Assembly: GCA_029261855.1 (NCBI GenBank)
Contig: JAJDAN010000024.1
Coordinates: 1 to 64,000, forward strand
Length of the DNA stretch: 64,000 nucleotides
Direction of reading: 5' to 3'
Source: Deltaproteobacteria bacterium
GTDB taxonomy: Bacteria > Myxococcota_A > UBA9160 > UBA4427
In this document: one piece after another, positions 1-8,682 of the stretch
How the letters are laid out: each line of letters starts with the position of its first letter
Numbering within the stretch: position 1 is the stretch's first letter
The notes under the pieces: model-generated
The model's database searches: none
Seen by the model: the letters and a program-made list of their open reading frames with translations, nothing else
Told to the model about the DNA's origin: nothing
Program-made: the position numbers and the translations under genes

Positions 1-97
1 CCCTTCCCGCCCCTCCGACCCCCCGCCTGCCCCACCACCCCCCCCCCCTGGGCCCCCCCCCCCCCCCCCCCACCCCGCCCCCTGGCAACAACCCCCG
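1..97. repeat. C-rich low-complexity stretch at window edge
   Basis: Almost uninterrupted cytosine runs, including one of about 20 C, with few other bases. There is no reading frame or hairpin. It could be a real homopolymer tract or an assembly or sequencing artefact at a contig end. Nothing coding is seen here. Confidence 0.7.
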
Positions 98-994
98 CTA
101 GCGCGAACCGGTCAGGCTCGTGTAGACGATGCGCGTGAAGACTTCGGGCGAGAGGAACCCTCCTCCCCACTTCGGGTCGAAGTCCCGTGTCGGCCGGGCT
201 GCTACGACGTCATCGACGCTGCGGCCCGCGTCGATCTGCTGCTGAATCGCCGACCGGATCGTCGCGAGCATGTCGCGGTAGGACCGTAGCTCGGCGGCAT
301 TCGACAACGGGCCGTGGCCCGGAATGATTCGCGTCTTCGCGTCCGTCAGCGCGAGCGCGCGATCCGCGGCGGCGATCATCCCGTCGATCGACCCGCCGCT
401 GGCGACGTCGATGTAGGGATACAACCCGTTGAAGTAGGTGTCTCCCAGGTGGATCACGTTCGCCCCGCGGAAGATGACGATCGCGTCGCCGTCGGTATGG
501 GCCGGGTCGACGTGGACCACGTCGATGACGTGACCGTTCAGATGGAAGCGGAGGCCGTCTTCGAAGGTCACGACCGGAAGGGCTGCCGGCGGGGACGCCT
601 TCGTGGTGGTCTGCCGCAACGGGTTCCACTGATCTTCACTCAGGCGCTTGTGCACGTTGGCGTGCGCGACGATCACCGCGCCAGCCTTCCCGAGATTCTC
701 GTTGCCGCCGGTGTGATCGCCGTGCCAATGGGTGTTGAGGACGAAGCGGATCTCGGCGCCGCCGAGGGCTGCCACGGCCGCGCGAATCTGCGGCGTCGCC
801 GGGGCGTACTGATCGTCGACCAGCAGGCTGCCGTCGGCGCCGTGGACCACGGCGATGTTGCCGCCGCGGCCGACCAGCATGGCCAGTCCCGGCGCCAGCA
901 CCTCGCTCTGCAGGCCCGGGTCGGCCTGGGCGTGGGCCGTCAGCGCCAGTGCGATCGTCGCGAAGAGCGAACCGAGGGTTCCGATGCAACGCAT
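98..994 (-). CDS. Secreted MBL-fold metallo-hydrolase
   Basis: A 298-residue metallo-beta-lactamase-fold protein. Residues 1-22 form a signal peptide ending in AHA, so the enzyme is probably periplasmic. The metal motif HWHGDHTGG lies near residue 88, followed by further ligand candidates in DPAHTDGD and PGHGPL. This order matches the superfamily: HxHxDH, then a downstream His, then Asp and His. The layout resembles periplasmic members of the SoxH and quinoprotein-relay type rather than a true beta-lactamase, but the substrate cannot be read from sequence. The gene stands alone, with its stop next to the C-rich window edge. Confidence 0.85.
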   Translation of the reverse strand: MRCIGTLGSLFATIALALTAHAQADPGLQSEVLAPGLAMLVGRGGNIAVVHGADGSLLVDDQYAPATPQIRAAVAALGGAEIRFVLNTHWHGDHTGGNENLGKAGAVIVAHANVHKRLSEDQWNPLRQTTTKASPPAALPVVTFEDGLRFHLNGHVIDVVHVDPAHTDGDAIVIFRGANVIHLGDTYFNGLYPYIDVASGGSIDGMIAAADRALALTDAKTRIIPGHGPLSNAAELRSYRDMLATIRSAIQQQIDAGRSVDDVVAARPTRDFDPKWGGGFLSPEVFTRIVYTSLTGSR

Positions 995-1105
995 GGGGTC
1001 TCAGCCTCCGTCGTACTGGGGTTCAGCGAATGGCGAGGGAGTATTGCTGCGAAGAATGCAGTGAAGAGTGCGGCGAACTACGACCGCCCCATATACTCGC
1101 GCATC

Positions 1106-1408
1106 ATGACAGAGCCGCCGCACGACTCGCGACCCCCGGGCGCGACCAAGCGCGACTACGACCGGACCCTCGGCGTCGTGGAGTGCTTCACGGTCATCAC
1201 CGAGCAGTGCCCCAGCGGAGCCGTGCGACGCGTCGCCGAGGCCGCGCTCGAAGCCGTGAAGGGCGGCGGACGAGGCGTCCTGCGCGAACAGGCCCACTAC
1301 GTGTTGATGGCCATCCGGGGCTGGCGGGGCGAGCGCTCCGCGCAGGTTCATCGGTCTCTGTCCGAGTTCATCGGCGCGACCAAGGACGATCCCGGCGAAA
1401 GCGGGTGA
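1106..1408 (+). CDS. Hypothetical small protein
   Basis: A 100-residue predicted soluble protein with no signal peptide or membrane segment. It is mostly helical, with two predicted amphipathic helices in the middle containing RRVAEAALEAV and LREQAHYVLMAI. No family is recognised. The ATG at 1106 is chosen because the frame upstream is antisense to the MBL hydrolase. It is divergent from that gene with about 110 bp between them, so the two may share a promoter region. Confidence 0.5.
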   Translation: MTEPPHDSRPPGATKRDYDRTLGVVECFTVITEQCPSGAVRRVAEAALEAVKGGGRGVLREQAHYVLMAIRGWRGERSAQVHRSLSEFIGATKDDPGESG

Positions 1409-1482
1409 AGAGGCGCGCTGCCCCTGTCGAGGGGCGCGCGCTGCTGCTAACCAACGGTTTCCCGCGGCTGTCATCATCCGCC

Positions 1483-1524
1483 GCCCCCTGTCCCCTTCCC
1501 CAAGCCCCCTGTCCCCTTCCCCAA
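1483..1524. repeat. Tandem duplication of a 21-bp C/T-rich unit
   Basis: Two exact head-to-tail copies of a 21-bp unit starting GCCCCCTGTCCCC, at 1483-1503 and 1504-1524. They end 33 bp before the methyltransferase start at 1558. The strand asymmetry (pyrimidine on plus) makes slippage likely. Confidence 0.8.
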
Positions 1525-1557
1525 GCCCACCCCAGCAAGCGCACGGAGACCGTACCG

Positions 1558-2739
1558 ATGCATCCGAAGGCGACCGTTCGCGTCGCGAACTCGATGGCCG
1601 CCCTCGACCGGGTGCTGACTTCGATCGAAAGTGGAAGGCGCACGGCGCCCGACTGGATCCACATCCAGGGCCGCTGTCGCCTGGACGGCCTGGTGGACGC
1701 CGAGCGCCAGGCGCTACTGCGGCGGCTGCATGCGTGCGTGCTGCGGGGCTTCAAGACGCCTGTCGAAGTCGGATCGACGGCCAGCGAGCGTCTCGCGCTG
1801 TGGCGAAGCATCGCCCGCAACGGCTTCCACGACTTCGGCACCCAGGGCTTCACCAAGTGCTACGGATCGCCCTTCATCGAGGACTACGACTACGTCGGCG
1901 CCTATCTCGAGAACGGGCTCGCCGGGATCGATCCGTATCGCATCTACTCGGCGATCCTGGGCTCACACGACTACACCATCGAGGATTTTCTCCAGACGCC
2001 AACCTGCGAGAAGATCGACACCGTGGTCGAGCCGATGGCCGGGACCGGCGAGTTCGGTCACTGCTCGCACTTCCGTCATCCCGAGCTTCGCTACATCCTC
2101 TTCGACCTCGACGAGACGGCTCGCGAAGCCGTGCTCGCCCGGCCCTGGCTCGAAGGCGCCGACCGGGAATACCGCATCGGGAACGTGCTCGATCCGCAGG
2201 TCTGGCGCGACGTACGTTCCGCGAGCCGCGGGAACTCGCTCGCCTACATCGGCAAGCAGAGCCACAACCTCTTCGACACGCGCCAGCTCTACGATCTGCT
2301 CGCCCTCGGCACCTCGCACGTCGACCACTTCATCCTCGAGACCCCGGAGCCCTCGCTGGTGCAGGACCTCGCACCCATCGACGACCTGACGCGACCGGAG
2401 ATGGCTGACGCGGGCTTCCATGCCGCCCTGATCGAGGACGAACGCAACGCACCGAACCCCTTCACCAACCAGCTCGGATTCCGGATGGAGGTGTGGGACG
2501 AAGACGAGACGCGGGTGCTCTTCGAATATCCGAAGTGGCGCGCCTGGCAGCCCCCCACCCTGGTCGCCCTGGCCGAGCTGCTGGACCTCGAGGTGCTGTA
2601 CCTCAACGACGCCGTCGGAGACTTCGTCCCCGTCGACGCCTGCGGGAGCACCCGTCAGCCCGGCGACCGTGTCGAGTCGATCGACCATTCCGAAGCCCAC
2701 GACGGCGTGGGCTTCATGCTCTTCCGCAGGCGATCCTGA
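1558..2739 (+). CDS. SAM-dependent methyltransferase-like protein
   Basis: A 393-residue cytoplasmic protein. A class I methyltransferase motif I is seen as VEPMAGTGEFG around residue 160. An acidic motif II follows on the next strand (YILFDLDE), and a motif IV-like region near GNVLD. The N-terminal 120 residues are helical and unassigned. The target is unknown. The start ATG at 1558 follows CGGAGACCGTACCG, giving a weak ribosome site. The gene ends where the MFS gene appears to begin, so the two are probably co-transcribed. Confidence 0.65.
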   Translation: MHPKATVRVANSMAALDRVLTSIESGRRTAPDWIHIQGRCRLDGLVDAERQALLRRLHACVLRGFKTPVEVGSTASERLALWRSIARNGFHDFGTQGFTKCYGSPFIEDYDYVGAYLENGLAGIDPYRIYSAILGSHDYTIEDFLQTPTCEKIDTVVEPMAGTGEFGHCSHFRHPELRYILFDLDETAREAVLARPWLEGADREYRIGNVLDPQVWRDVRSASRGNSLAYIGKQSHNLFDTRQLYDLLALGTSHVDHFILETPEPSLVQDLAPIDDLTRPEMADAGFHAALIEDERNAPNPFTNQLGFRMEVWDEDETRVLFEYPKWRAWQPPTLVALAELLDLEVLYLNDAVGDFVPVDACGSTRQPGDRVESIDHSEAHDGVGFMLFRRRS

Positions 2740-3824
2740 GCGTTCCGCCTCAGCGCGACCCCGACGCGCTCGGCGCCCCGTTCGCCTGGTTTCTGGGATC
2801 TTCCGCGTCGTGGTTCACGTCCTGGGGCATGCAGCAGGTGATGTTCGCGTGGCTCGTCGTCGACGTGCTGCACGAAGCCCCGGCACGGGTCGGCACGGCA
2901 CAGATGGTTGGCACGCTTCCGGCCGTGGTCTTCCTGCTGGCCGGTGGCGCCCTCGCAGACCGCTTCGAGCGCCGGAACACGATGGTCTTCACGCACCTGG
3001 CCGGGGGTGTCACGGCGCTCGCCCTGGTGGGGATGCTGCTCGCCGACCGCCTCGGCTTCGGGCTGGTGCTCGTTTACGCCTTCGCGTGGGGGACGCTCCA
3101 CGCCATCCACTTGCCTGCGCGGGACGCCATGCTCTTCGACGTCGGCAAGCGCGCCTTGTCTCGGGCCGTGCCCGGGACCACTCTCGTGCAGTTCGGCGGA
3201 CAAGCGGCGGGCAATCTCCTGGTCGGAGCGGCGACCTGGCTCGGCGCCCCGGTGGTGCTCGGCATGCAGAGCCTGCTCGTGCTGTCCGGCGCAGGTGTCG
3301 TCTCGAAGCTGCCACGCAGCCAGCTCACGACGGACGGCGTCCATCGACATCCGCTGCGCGAGGTCCGTGACGGAGTCCGCATCGTCTTCGCGTCCACGCG
3401 ACTGCGTTCCCTCACCCTACTGATCTCGCTCAACGGCATCTTCTTCATCGGGCCGTACTTCGTGCTGGTCCCGATCCTGCTTCGCGACGTCTACGGAGGC
3501 GGGGTCGGCGAGCTCTCGATCCTGATGATGATGTTCCCGCTCGGCACGATCACGGCGTCGACCGCGCTGTTGTGGCTGGGACGCGTACCGCACCGCGGGC
3601 GCGTGCACTTCGCCGGGCAGCTGCTCGGCAGCCTGTGCCTGCTCGGCATCTCGACGACGCCGTCGTTCCCGACGCTGCTCGGCCTGTCGTTCGTGTGGGG
3701 TCTCGGCGGCGGCGCCTTTCTCAACATGGGCCGCACCCTCTTCCTCGAGTCGGCACCGGAAAGCCACCGCGGACGAAAGAAGGCGTCGGCCAAAAGATGG
3801 ACCCCCGATCTCGATCCGACGTGA
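2736..3824 (+). pseudogene. MFS exporter, C-terminally truncated
   Basis: An MFS_3-type exporter (EntS-like family), 362 residues if it starts at the CTG at 2736 that overlaps the preceding TGA. No ATG, GTG or TTG lies between that stop and the first helix, so the start is uncertain. About ten membrane helices are visible, including the N-domain loop signature GGALADRFERRN. The C-domain stops right after the motif that normally follows helix 10 (ESAPESHRGR). The last 15 residues are basic and polar rather than helices 11-12. The stop lies inside an inverted repeat at 3800-3840. Family members usually have 400-430 residues, so this copy is probably truncated. Confidence 0.6.
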
Positions 3825-3840
3825 ACCGAGACCGGGGGTC
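3800..3840. terminator. 14-bp inverted repeat between convergent genes
   Basis: The arms GACCCCCGATCTCG (3800-3813) and CGAGACCGGGGGTC (3827-3840) pair with one mismatch around a 13-nt loop. The loop contains the MFS stop codon. The right arm continues into GGGGGTCACCCCC, a second palindrome. It could be a bidirectional terminator for the convergent genes, or the trace of a small palindromic element that truncated the exporter. There is no U-tract. Confidence 0.55.
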
Positions 3841-3859
3841 ACCCCCTTGGTGAAAGCAG

Positions 3860-4915
3860 CTATTCGTCTTCGCCGACGTCCGGGATGTCGTCGCAGAGCG
3901 GATGGAAGTTGCAGTCCACCAGCGGTACGAAGTCCCCCTCTTCCTGTCCGACCTCGAGGAAGAGCCCGACTCCCCGTGCGTAGTACTTGCGCTCTTCGAC
4001 GCCGGGTTCGAGGGGCGTGAAGTCGCGCGTGACGACGCAGTTCTCGTTTTCGCAGAAGTGTTCCGCGAGCTCCTCCGGCACGTTGAAGTCGAGCCCCTCG
4101 CCATTCCCGTAGGAGTAGGAGTTCGACAGCACCTGGGCCATGTCCTCGGCTTCGCCGAAGGCCCACTCCTGTCGATAGATGGAGCCCGGGGCCGGAACCG
4201 CCTGCATCAGGACGCCCTGCTTGGCATCGTCGCGACCCGCCTTCCAGGACCCGTCGATGTCGACGAGCTCAGGCACCTCGGGGTCGTCGCCTTCGAAGAG
4301 CTCGAAGTTCAGCGAGATCTCGCCGCAGTAGTGGACCGACCCGTCCAGGGCGACCGCGAGCCAGTCGTCCGTGGACTCCACCACGACACCTTCCTCTGAT
4401 GCCTCGTCGTGCGCGGTGATGCAGGTGACTCCCTCGATCAGCTTGGTGGCGGCCCGGATGTCGATCGCGATCGCCTCGTCCTCGGTCTCGTAGTGCCACG
4501 CGTAGCCGATGCCGACCGGGTAGTACGGGTTCGGATTCGTCAACGAACTGAAGTCGTCGTCGAAGGTCGCGGGATCGAAGGGCGGGTCATAGGCGCCCGG
4601 AAGGTCCCGGCAGATGTCGATGCGTGCGTCGTACACGTCGCGACACTCCTCCTTCGCCTCCCCGGTATCGAGTGCGTCTGCGAGACAGCCCGCGACCTCG
4701 TCGAGGTCGCTCTCGAACACGCAGTTGCCGACCGCTTCCCAGAACTCTTCCTGGATCTCCTCGCGACACGACCGATAGCCCGCGCTCGCGTTCTTCTTGC
4801 ACGGGCTCCCGCCCCAACCGAACGCCTCTGCGGACGACGGCCACAGCATGCCCGCTCCGGCGACCAGGCTCGCTCCGACGAACGGGACGAGCAGCTTCCT
4901 GATTCTCTTCTGCAT
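3860..4915 (-). CDS. Secreted Cys-rich hypothetical protein
   Basis: A 351-residue exported protein of unknown function. The start is set at the ATG at 4915, because the product then begins with a clean signal peptide (MQKRIRKLL, a hydrophobic core, cleavage after SAEA). A GAGAAGAG purine run lies upstream. The mature N-terminus has about seven Cys residues over 100 residues, which would suit disulphides. The C-terminal half is acidic and beta-rich, with a further CENENC pair. It lies downstream of the porin and phosphate-binding-like genes on the same strand, but after a 295-bp gap, so it may have its own promoter. Confidence 0.7.
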   Translation of the reverse strand: MQKRIRKLLVPFVGASLVAGAGMLWPSSAEAFGWGGSPCKKNASAGYRSCREEIQEEFWEAVGNCVFESDLDEVAGCLADALDTGEAKEECRDVYDARIDICRDLPGAYDPPFDPATFDDDFSSLTNPNPYYPVGIGYAWHYETEDEAIAIDIRAATKLIEGVTCITAHDEASEEGVVVESTDDWLAVALDGSVHYCGEISLNFELFEGDDPEVPELVDIDGSWKAGRDDAKQGVLMQAVPAPGSIYRQEWAFGEAEDMAQVLSNSYSYGNGEGLDFNVPEELAEHFCENENCVVTRDFTPLEPGVEERKYYARGVGLFLEVGQEEGDFVPLVDCNFHPLCDDIPDVGEDE

Positions 4916-5078
4916 CTCTTCTCGGACCTTCTGATCGCGATGCCTTCTCACGGCTTCCTCCTTCGCGCTTCTGACCAAGAGGGCACATCGGGTGCTCGCT
5001 TCACGGTGAGTGCAAGGGCGATGCCGAATGCGACACGGCACCGAAGACAGGCGTACACCCAACACCACCCGGCGTATC

Positions 5079-5115
5079 TGCCGAACCCGGCAGGGCCGTG
5101 CCGAACCCGGCAGGG
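5079..5115. repeat. Short direct repeat in a 295-bp intergenic gap
   Basis: The 17-mer TGCCGAACCCGGCAGGG occurs at 5079-5095 and again at 5099-5115. Each copy contains the near-palindrome GCCGAACCCGGC. It lies in the gap between the secreted protein start (4915) and the phosphate-binding-like gene stop (5211). A regulator site or a slippage duplication are both possible. Nothing else was seen in 4916-5210. Confidence 0.6.
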
Positions 5116-5210
5116 TCGGAGCGCCGCGGCAACGGGCGAGCGAGGGTCAGGGCGAGAAGGGCGGGCACGCCGCTTGCTTCGTGAGCAGTCCCGGGAGACG
5201 CCCTGTGACT

Positions 5211-5678
5211 TCAGTCGATGTAGAGAACCACGCGAACGGACGCGTCGATCACGCGCGCGTTGACGTAGCCGATCGCCCGACGGTCGCCCGCCACGAAGCG
5301 GCGGATGGCCTCGTCCGACGCGAGGGTCGGCGGTGGCAACACGCCGCGGAAGTACTCGCGGTTCCAGTAGACACTGAGACGCGAATCATCGAGCCGCAGC
5401 ACCCGGCGGTTGAAGGTTTCGCGCGCCTGGCTCCCCGCTTCGCGATTGATCGGCAGGATGGGGTCGCCTCCCGACCAGTAGCGACGGCGCTTCAGGTAGA
5501 TCTGCGCGACCGACTCGAGGTCGAGTGAGATGGATCGGTCGACGTGGACGATCACGGCCATGCGATCGGCCGACGCGGGCGCCGCGGCGCCGAGCGCGAG
5601 CACCAGCGCGGGCACCAGGGCGAGCCCCACCGTCACGGGCGAAAGATGCGGGATGCGGGCGATGGGTCGACCTTGCAT
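5211..5678 (-). CDS. PstS-like periplasmic phosphate-binding-domain protein
   Basis: A 155-residue exported protein. The signal peptide ends at APASA, leaving about 117 residues. The mature part looks like the short PBP-like fold found in truncated phosphate-binding proteins. Typical pieces are SISLDLESVAQIYLKRRRYW, a Pro-rich INREAGSQARETFNRRVL segment, and a closing GYVNARVID strand. Full PstS proteins are over twice as long, so this is the stand-alone single-domain form. Its ATG follows the porin stop after one base, so the genes are translationally coupled. Ligand identity (phosphate or another anion) is inference. Confidence 0.75.
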   Translation of the reverse strand: MQGRPIARIPHLSPVTVGLALVPALVLALGAAAPASADRMAVIVHVDRSISLDLESVAQIYLKRRRYWSGGDPILPINREAGSQARETFNRRVLRLDDSRLSVYWNREYFRGVLPPPTLASDEAIRRFVAGDRRAIGYVNARVIDASVRVVLYID

Positions 5679-5679
5679 C

Positions 5680-6891
5680 TCAGAAGATGAACGAGAACGA
5701 CATGCTGAGCCCGCGGCGGACCTCTTCGGTCTGCTTGTCCGTGACGCGGTAACTCGCCTTGAAGTGGAGGTAGGGCTTCGGGATCCACGCGATGCCGAAG
5801 TCGCCGATGTGGGCGTCGCCGTCCCGGCCCTCGAAGTCGAGCCGCTCGTAGCGGCCGACCAGGTTGAAGGTCGGCACGACTTCGAAGACGCCCTGCACGT
5901 AGACGTCCCACAGGTCCCGGTCTGGAATGGCTCCTTGCTGCAGGGTGAATTCGCTGGTCACCAAAAGGCGGTCGATGCTGAATTCCGCGTCGAGACCACC
6001 CAGATAGCTCCATTGCCCGCCGATCTCGGTGGCCAGGAAGGACGAGCCGATGGACCACTGCTCGAGGGACCTGCCGAACTGGACGCGCCCACCCACGCTG
6101 TGATCCGCGGGATCGGGGTCTTCGCTGGCGTCCAGGGGGTCCATGACCTGCCCATAGACCCAGTAGTCGAGGGTGCCGCCGAAGGGGTGGATCGTGCCCA
6201 GGGCGGCGGTTCCGGTCTGGTGCTCGTCGAAGGCCACCTCGAGAAACGCGGGCTCGATCGGTGTCCAGACGAACGGCTCCGCGGGAACCAGGTTCCAGCG
6301 TCCGACGGGGGTCTGGAACTTCCCGGTGCGAAGCGTGAGCGGGTCGCCGATGGTGAGATCGCCGTACAGGCGCTCGAACTTGGCGACGGGATTCGATTCG
6401 ACGGAGCTCTCGTTGGTCTTCCAGCGGAAGAAGTCACCGACCTCGAGTTCCATGAAGCCGCTGACGTACTGGTTCGGTTTCAGGAGGACGAGGAAGTTGA
6501 CGCCGTCGAGCTCGAGTTCGCCCGGCTCGCCGTCCTCGCGGTCGAATTCGACGGTGGTGAAGCCGCCGACGTGCAACCCGGTGTCACCCAGGGACAGGCC
6601 GCGACCGAGTTCGTACTCGATATCGCCGAGCGGGCTGTCGATGGAGAAGAGCGGCGCGCCGGAGTCGGAAAGCGGCGCGCCGGAGTCGGAGAGCGGCGCG
6701 CCGGAGTCGGAAAGCGGCGCGCCGGAGTCCGAAAGCGGCGCCTCGGAATCGAGAACGGGAATCTCCTCCGATTCGAGGAGAAGCTCGGACGGGGGCTCCT
6801 CGCAACGCGCGGGAGGCGCGGAGAGCACACCCGCATACAGCGCCAGGAGCACCGCGAATGCAGTGCTAGGCTTGGACGGAAACGCAGCCAT
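5680..6891 (-). CDS. Outer-membrane porin-like beta-barrel
   Basis: A 403-residue exported barrel protein. It has a signal peptide, a tandem-repeat spacer (residues about 45-82, unit SDSGAPL), then alternating amphipathic strands, ending in the classic aromatic C-terminus SMSFSFIF. The C-terminal Phe is the Bam recognition signal. No substrate loop is recognised. The ATG at 6891 is preferred over an upstream GTG because it starts the signal peptide directly. It is divergent from the histidine kinase gene, with 39 bp between starts, and sits first in an operon with the phosphate-binding-like protein. That suggests anion or small-solute uptake controlled by the neighbouring two-component system. 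Confidence 0.8.
   Translation of the reverse strand: MAAFPSKPSTAFAVLLALYAGVLSAPPARCEEPPSELLLESEEIPVLDSEAPLSDSGAPLSDSGAPLSDSGAPLSDSGAPLFSIDSPLGDIEYELGRGLSLGDTGLHVGGFTTVEFDREDGEPGELELDGVNFLVLLKPNQYVSGFMELEVGDFFRWKTNESSVESNPVAKFERLYGDLTIGDPLTLRTGKFQTPVGRWNLVPAEPFVWTPIEPAFLEVAFDEHQTGTAALGTIHPFGGTLDYWVYGQVMDPLDASEDPDPADHSVGGRVQFGRSLEQWSIGSSFLATEIGGQWSYLGGLDAEFSIDRLLVTSEFTLQQGAIPDRDLWDVYVQGVFEVVPTFNLVGRYERLDFEGRDGDAHIGDFGIAWIPKPYLHFKASYRVTDKQTEEVRRGLSMSFSFIF
6650..6754. repeat. In-frame 21-bp tandem repeat within the porin gene
   Basis: Four near-identical 21-bp units (phase AGCGGCGCGCCGGAGTCGGA) run from 6650 to 6733, followed by a degenerate fifth. Each encodes seven residues (SDSGAPL) on the minus strand, just after the signal peptide. 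Copies differ only at one or two third positions, which implies recent expansion. Length changes would stay in frame. Confidence 0.85.
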
Positions 6892-6930
6892 GACCGGCGA
6901 CACCACCACAATGTGGCAAGGGGGTACCGG

Positions 6931-8682
6931 TTGACCCTACCCCCGCTTTCGCTCCGCGGCAAATTGTTTGGGTTCGCGGCTCTGCTGATCCTCGTACCCG
7001 GGCTGCTGCTGAGCTTCCTGGCCGACCGCAGCGCCCGCGATTCGCTCCAGACGGTGATCGGACGCGCCCTCGCGCGAGAGGCGCTTCACACCGCCGATCG
7101 ACTGTCGGTCCTGCTGCGCGCCGAACACGAAACCCTCGCCAGCTTTTCGCGACAGGACCTGATGCGGGAGATCCGCGTCGCAGACATCGACAAGCGCATC
7201 GCCCAGGCGCTGCTGACCCTGCGCGACGGAAGCCCGGCCCGCGCCGACTACCTCGTCGTCGATGTCGCGGGCGCGGTGGTCGCCGCCAGCAGCGCGCACT
7301 GGTACACCGAAGTGGGACACGCCGATGCAGCTCGCGTTCACGGCGAAGACTCGCGCTACAACGGCCCACTGGTACTCGGCGCTCAGCGGGTCCTCGTGCT
7401 CTCCACCCCGGTCCCCGACCCCGATGGCGGCATGGCCGAGCTGGGGCAGCTGTACGGCCTGCTCGACTGGTCCTACGTCGAGGGCCTGCTCGATGCAGAA
7501 CGCAGCGATCTCGCGGCCCAGGAGATCGCAGCCACGGTGCTGCTGATGGATGCTCACGGTGAGACGATCGCCTCTGCGGGCGACGCGACCCGGGGAACGG
7601 AAGGCTTGATGACGGAGACCGGCTACGGGATCGATCGCGACGCCGGCCTGATCGCCGGAGCTGCGACGCTCGATGCCGACGTTCCCGCGTGGCGGCTGCT
7701 CGTCGTCGAGCCCCTCGAACACGCCCTTGCGCCGGCCCAGGCCCTCACGCGCCGGCTCGCCGTCACCACAGCGCTCGCCCTGGCGGGCGCGCTGGTTCTC
7801 GCGACCCTGTCCGCCCGGCGCGTAGTGCGCCCCCTCAGCGAGCTCACCGAGGCGATCCGCGCCATGGCGTCGGGACGTCTCGGCACCAACACCGTGCCCG
7901 TGCGTTCCGACGACGAGGTGGGAGTGCTCGCGAGATCCTTCAACCAGATGGCCGGCGATCTCGACGAAGCGCAGAAGCACCTGGTCGAGGCGGAGAAGTT
8001 CGCGTTCGTGGGCGAGCTGGCGTCGGGCGTCGCCCATGAAGTCCGCACCTCTCTCGGCGTGCTGCGCAGCGCGGCGCAGATGCTCGGGCGTTCGCTTTCG
8101 TCGCAGCCCGATCCCGAGATCCCGGAACTGGTGGGCATGATTCGCGACGAAGTCGGGCGCCTGGGCGGCGTCGTCGACGACCTGCTCACCCTCGACCGGC
8201 CGCGCGCCATCCACCTCGAACCGACGCCCCTCTCCCAGCCGATCCTGCGAGCGGCCGAGTTCGTCGAGCCCCAGGCCCGTGAGAAGCGCGTGGAGATCCG
8301 TGTGCAGCAGGCGGAACACGACGCGACGGTTTCCTGCGACCGGGAGGCCCTGCAGCATGTTTGCGTCAACCTGCTGGTGAACGCGGTCCGAGCCGTCTCG
8401 CCCGGAGGCAGCGTGAGCGTCGAGATCGACTCCCCCCGCGCCACGAACGTGCGTTTCCGTATCGAGGACGACGGTCCGGGCATCCCCGACGAGCTGCGCG
8501 AGCGGATCTTCGAGCCCTTCGTGACCGCGCGGGACGCCGGCGTCGGACTCGGTCTCACGTTCGTGAAGCGCGCCGTCCACGAGCACGGCGGAAACATCCG
8601 TGTCCACGCCAGCGATTCCGGCGGGGCCTGCTTCGAAATCGAGCTGCCGCTCGCTCGAACGAATCCGGAGGACGAGGCATGA
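6931..8682 (+). CDS. Sensor histidine kinase (NtrB/ZraS type)
   Basis: A 583-residue membrane kinase. The start is TTG at 6931, with AAGGGGG six bases upstream. Order: TM1 (residues 11-31), a periplasmic sensor domain (about 32-280), TM2, a HAMP linker (about 300-345), dimerisation with the phospho-acceptor His369 in GVAHEVRTSL, and an ATPase with N box NLLVNAVRAV, G1 DDGPGIPDE and G2 GVGLGLTF. The H-box reads HEVRTSL rather than the common HEIRNPL, and His and Glu are kept. It overlaps the next gene by ATGA, so it pairs with that sigma-54 regulator. The signal sensed is unknown. The divergent porin operon is the natural candidate target. Confidence 0.9.
   Translation: MTLPPLSLRGKLFGFAALLILVPGLLLSFLADRSARDSLQTVIGRALAREALHTADRLSVLLRAEHETLASFSRQDLMREIRVADIDKRIAQALLTLRDGSPARADYLVVDVAGAVVAASSAHWYTEVGHADAARVHGEDSRYNGPLVLGAQRVLVLSTPVPDPDGGMAELGQLYGLLDWSYVEGLLDAERSDLAAQEIAATVLLMDAHGETIASAGDATRGTEGLMTETGYGIDRDAGLIAGAATLDADVPAWRLLVVEPLEHALAPAQALTRRLAVTTALALAGALVLATLSARRVVRPLSELTEAIRAMASGRLGTNTVPVRSDDEVGVLARSFNQMAGDLDEAQKHLVEAEKFAFVGELASGVAHEVRTSLGVLRSAAQMLGRSLSSQPDPEIPELVGMIRDEVGRLGGVVDDLLTLDRPRAIHLEPTPLSQPILRAAEFVEPQAREKRVEIRVQQAEHDATVSCDREALQHVCVNLLVNAVRAVSPGGSVSVEIDSPRATNVRFRIEDDGPGIPDELRERIFEPFVTARDAGVGLGLTFVKRAVHEHGGNIRVHASDSGGACFEIELPLARTNPEDEA

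Noticed and set aside
6891-7010. Sigma-54 promoter for the porin operon
   Set aside because: No GG-N10-GC pair with TGGCA/TTGC context was found on the minus strand near the porin start; the nearest GC/CC pair is off by one base.
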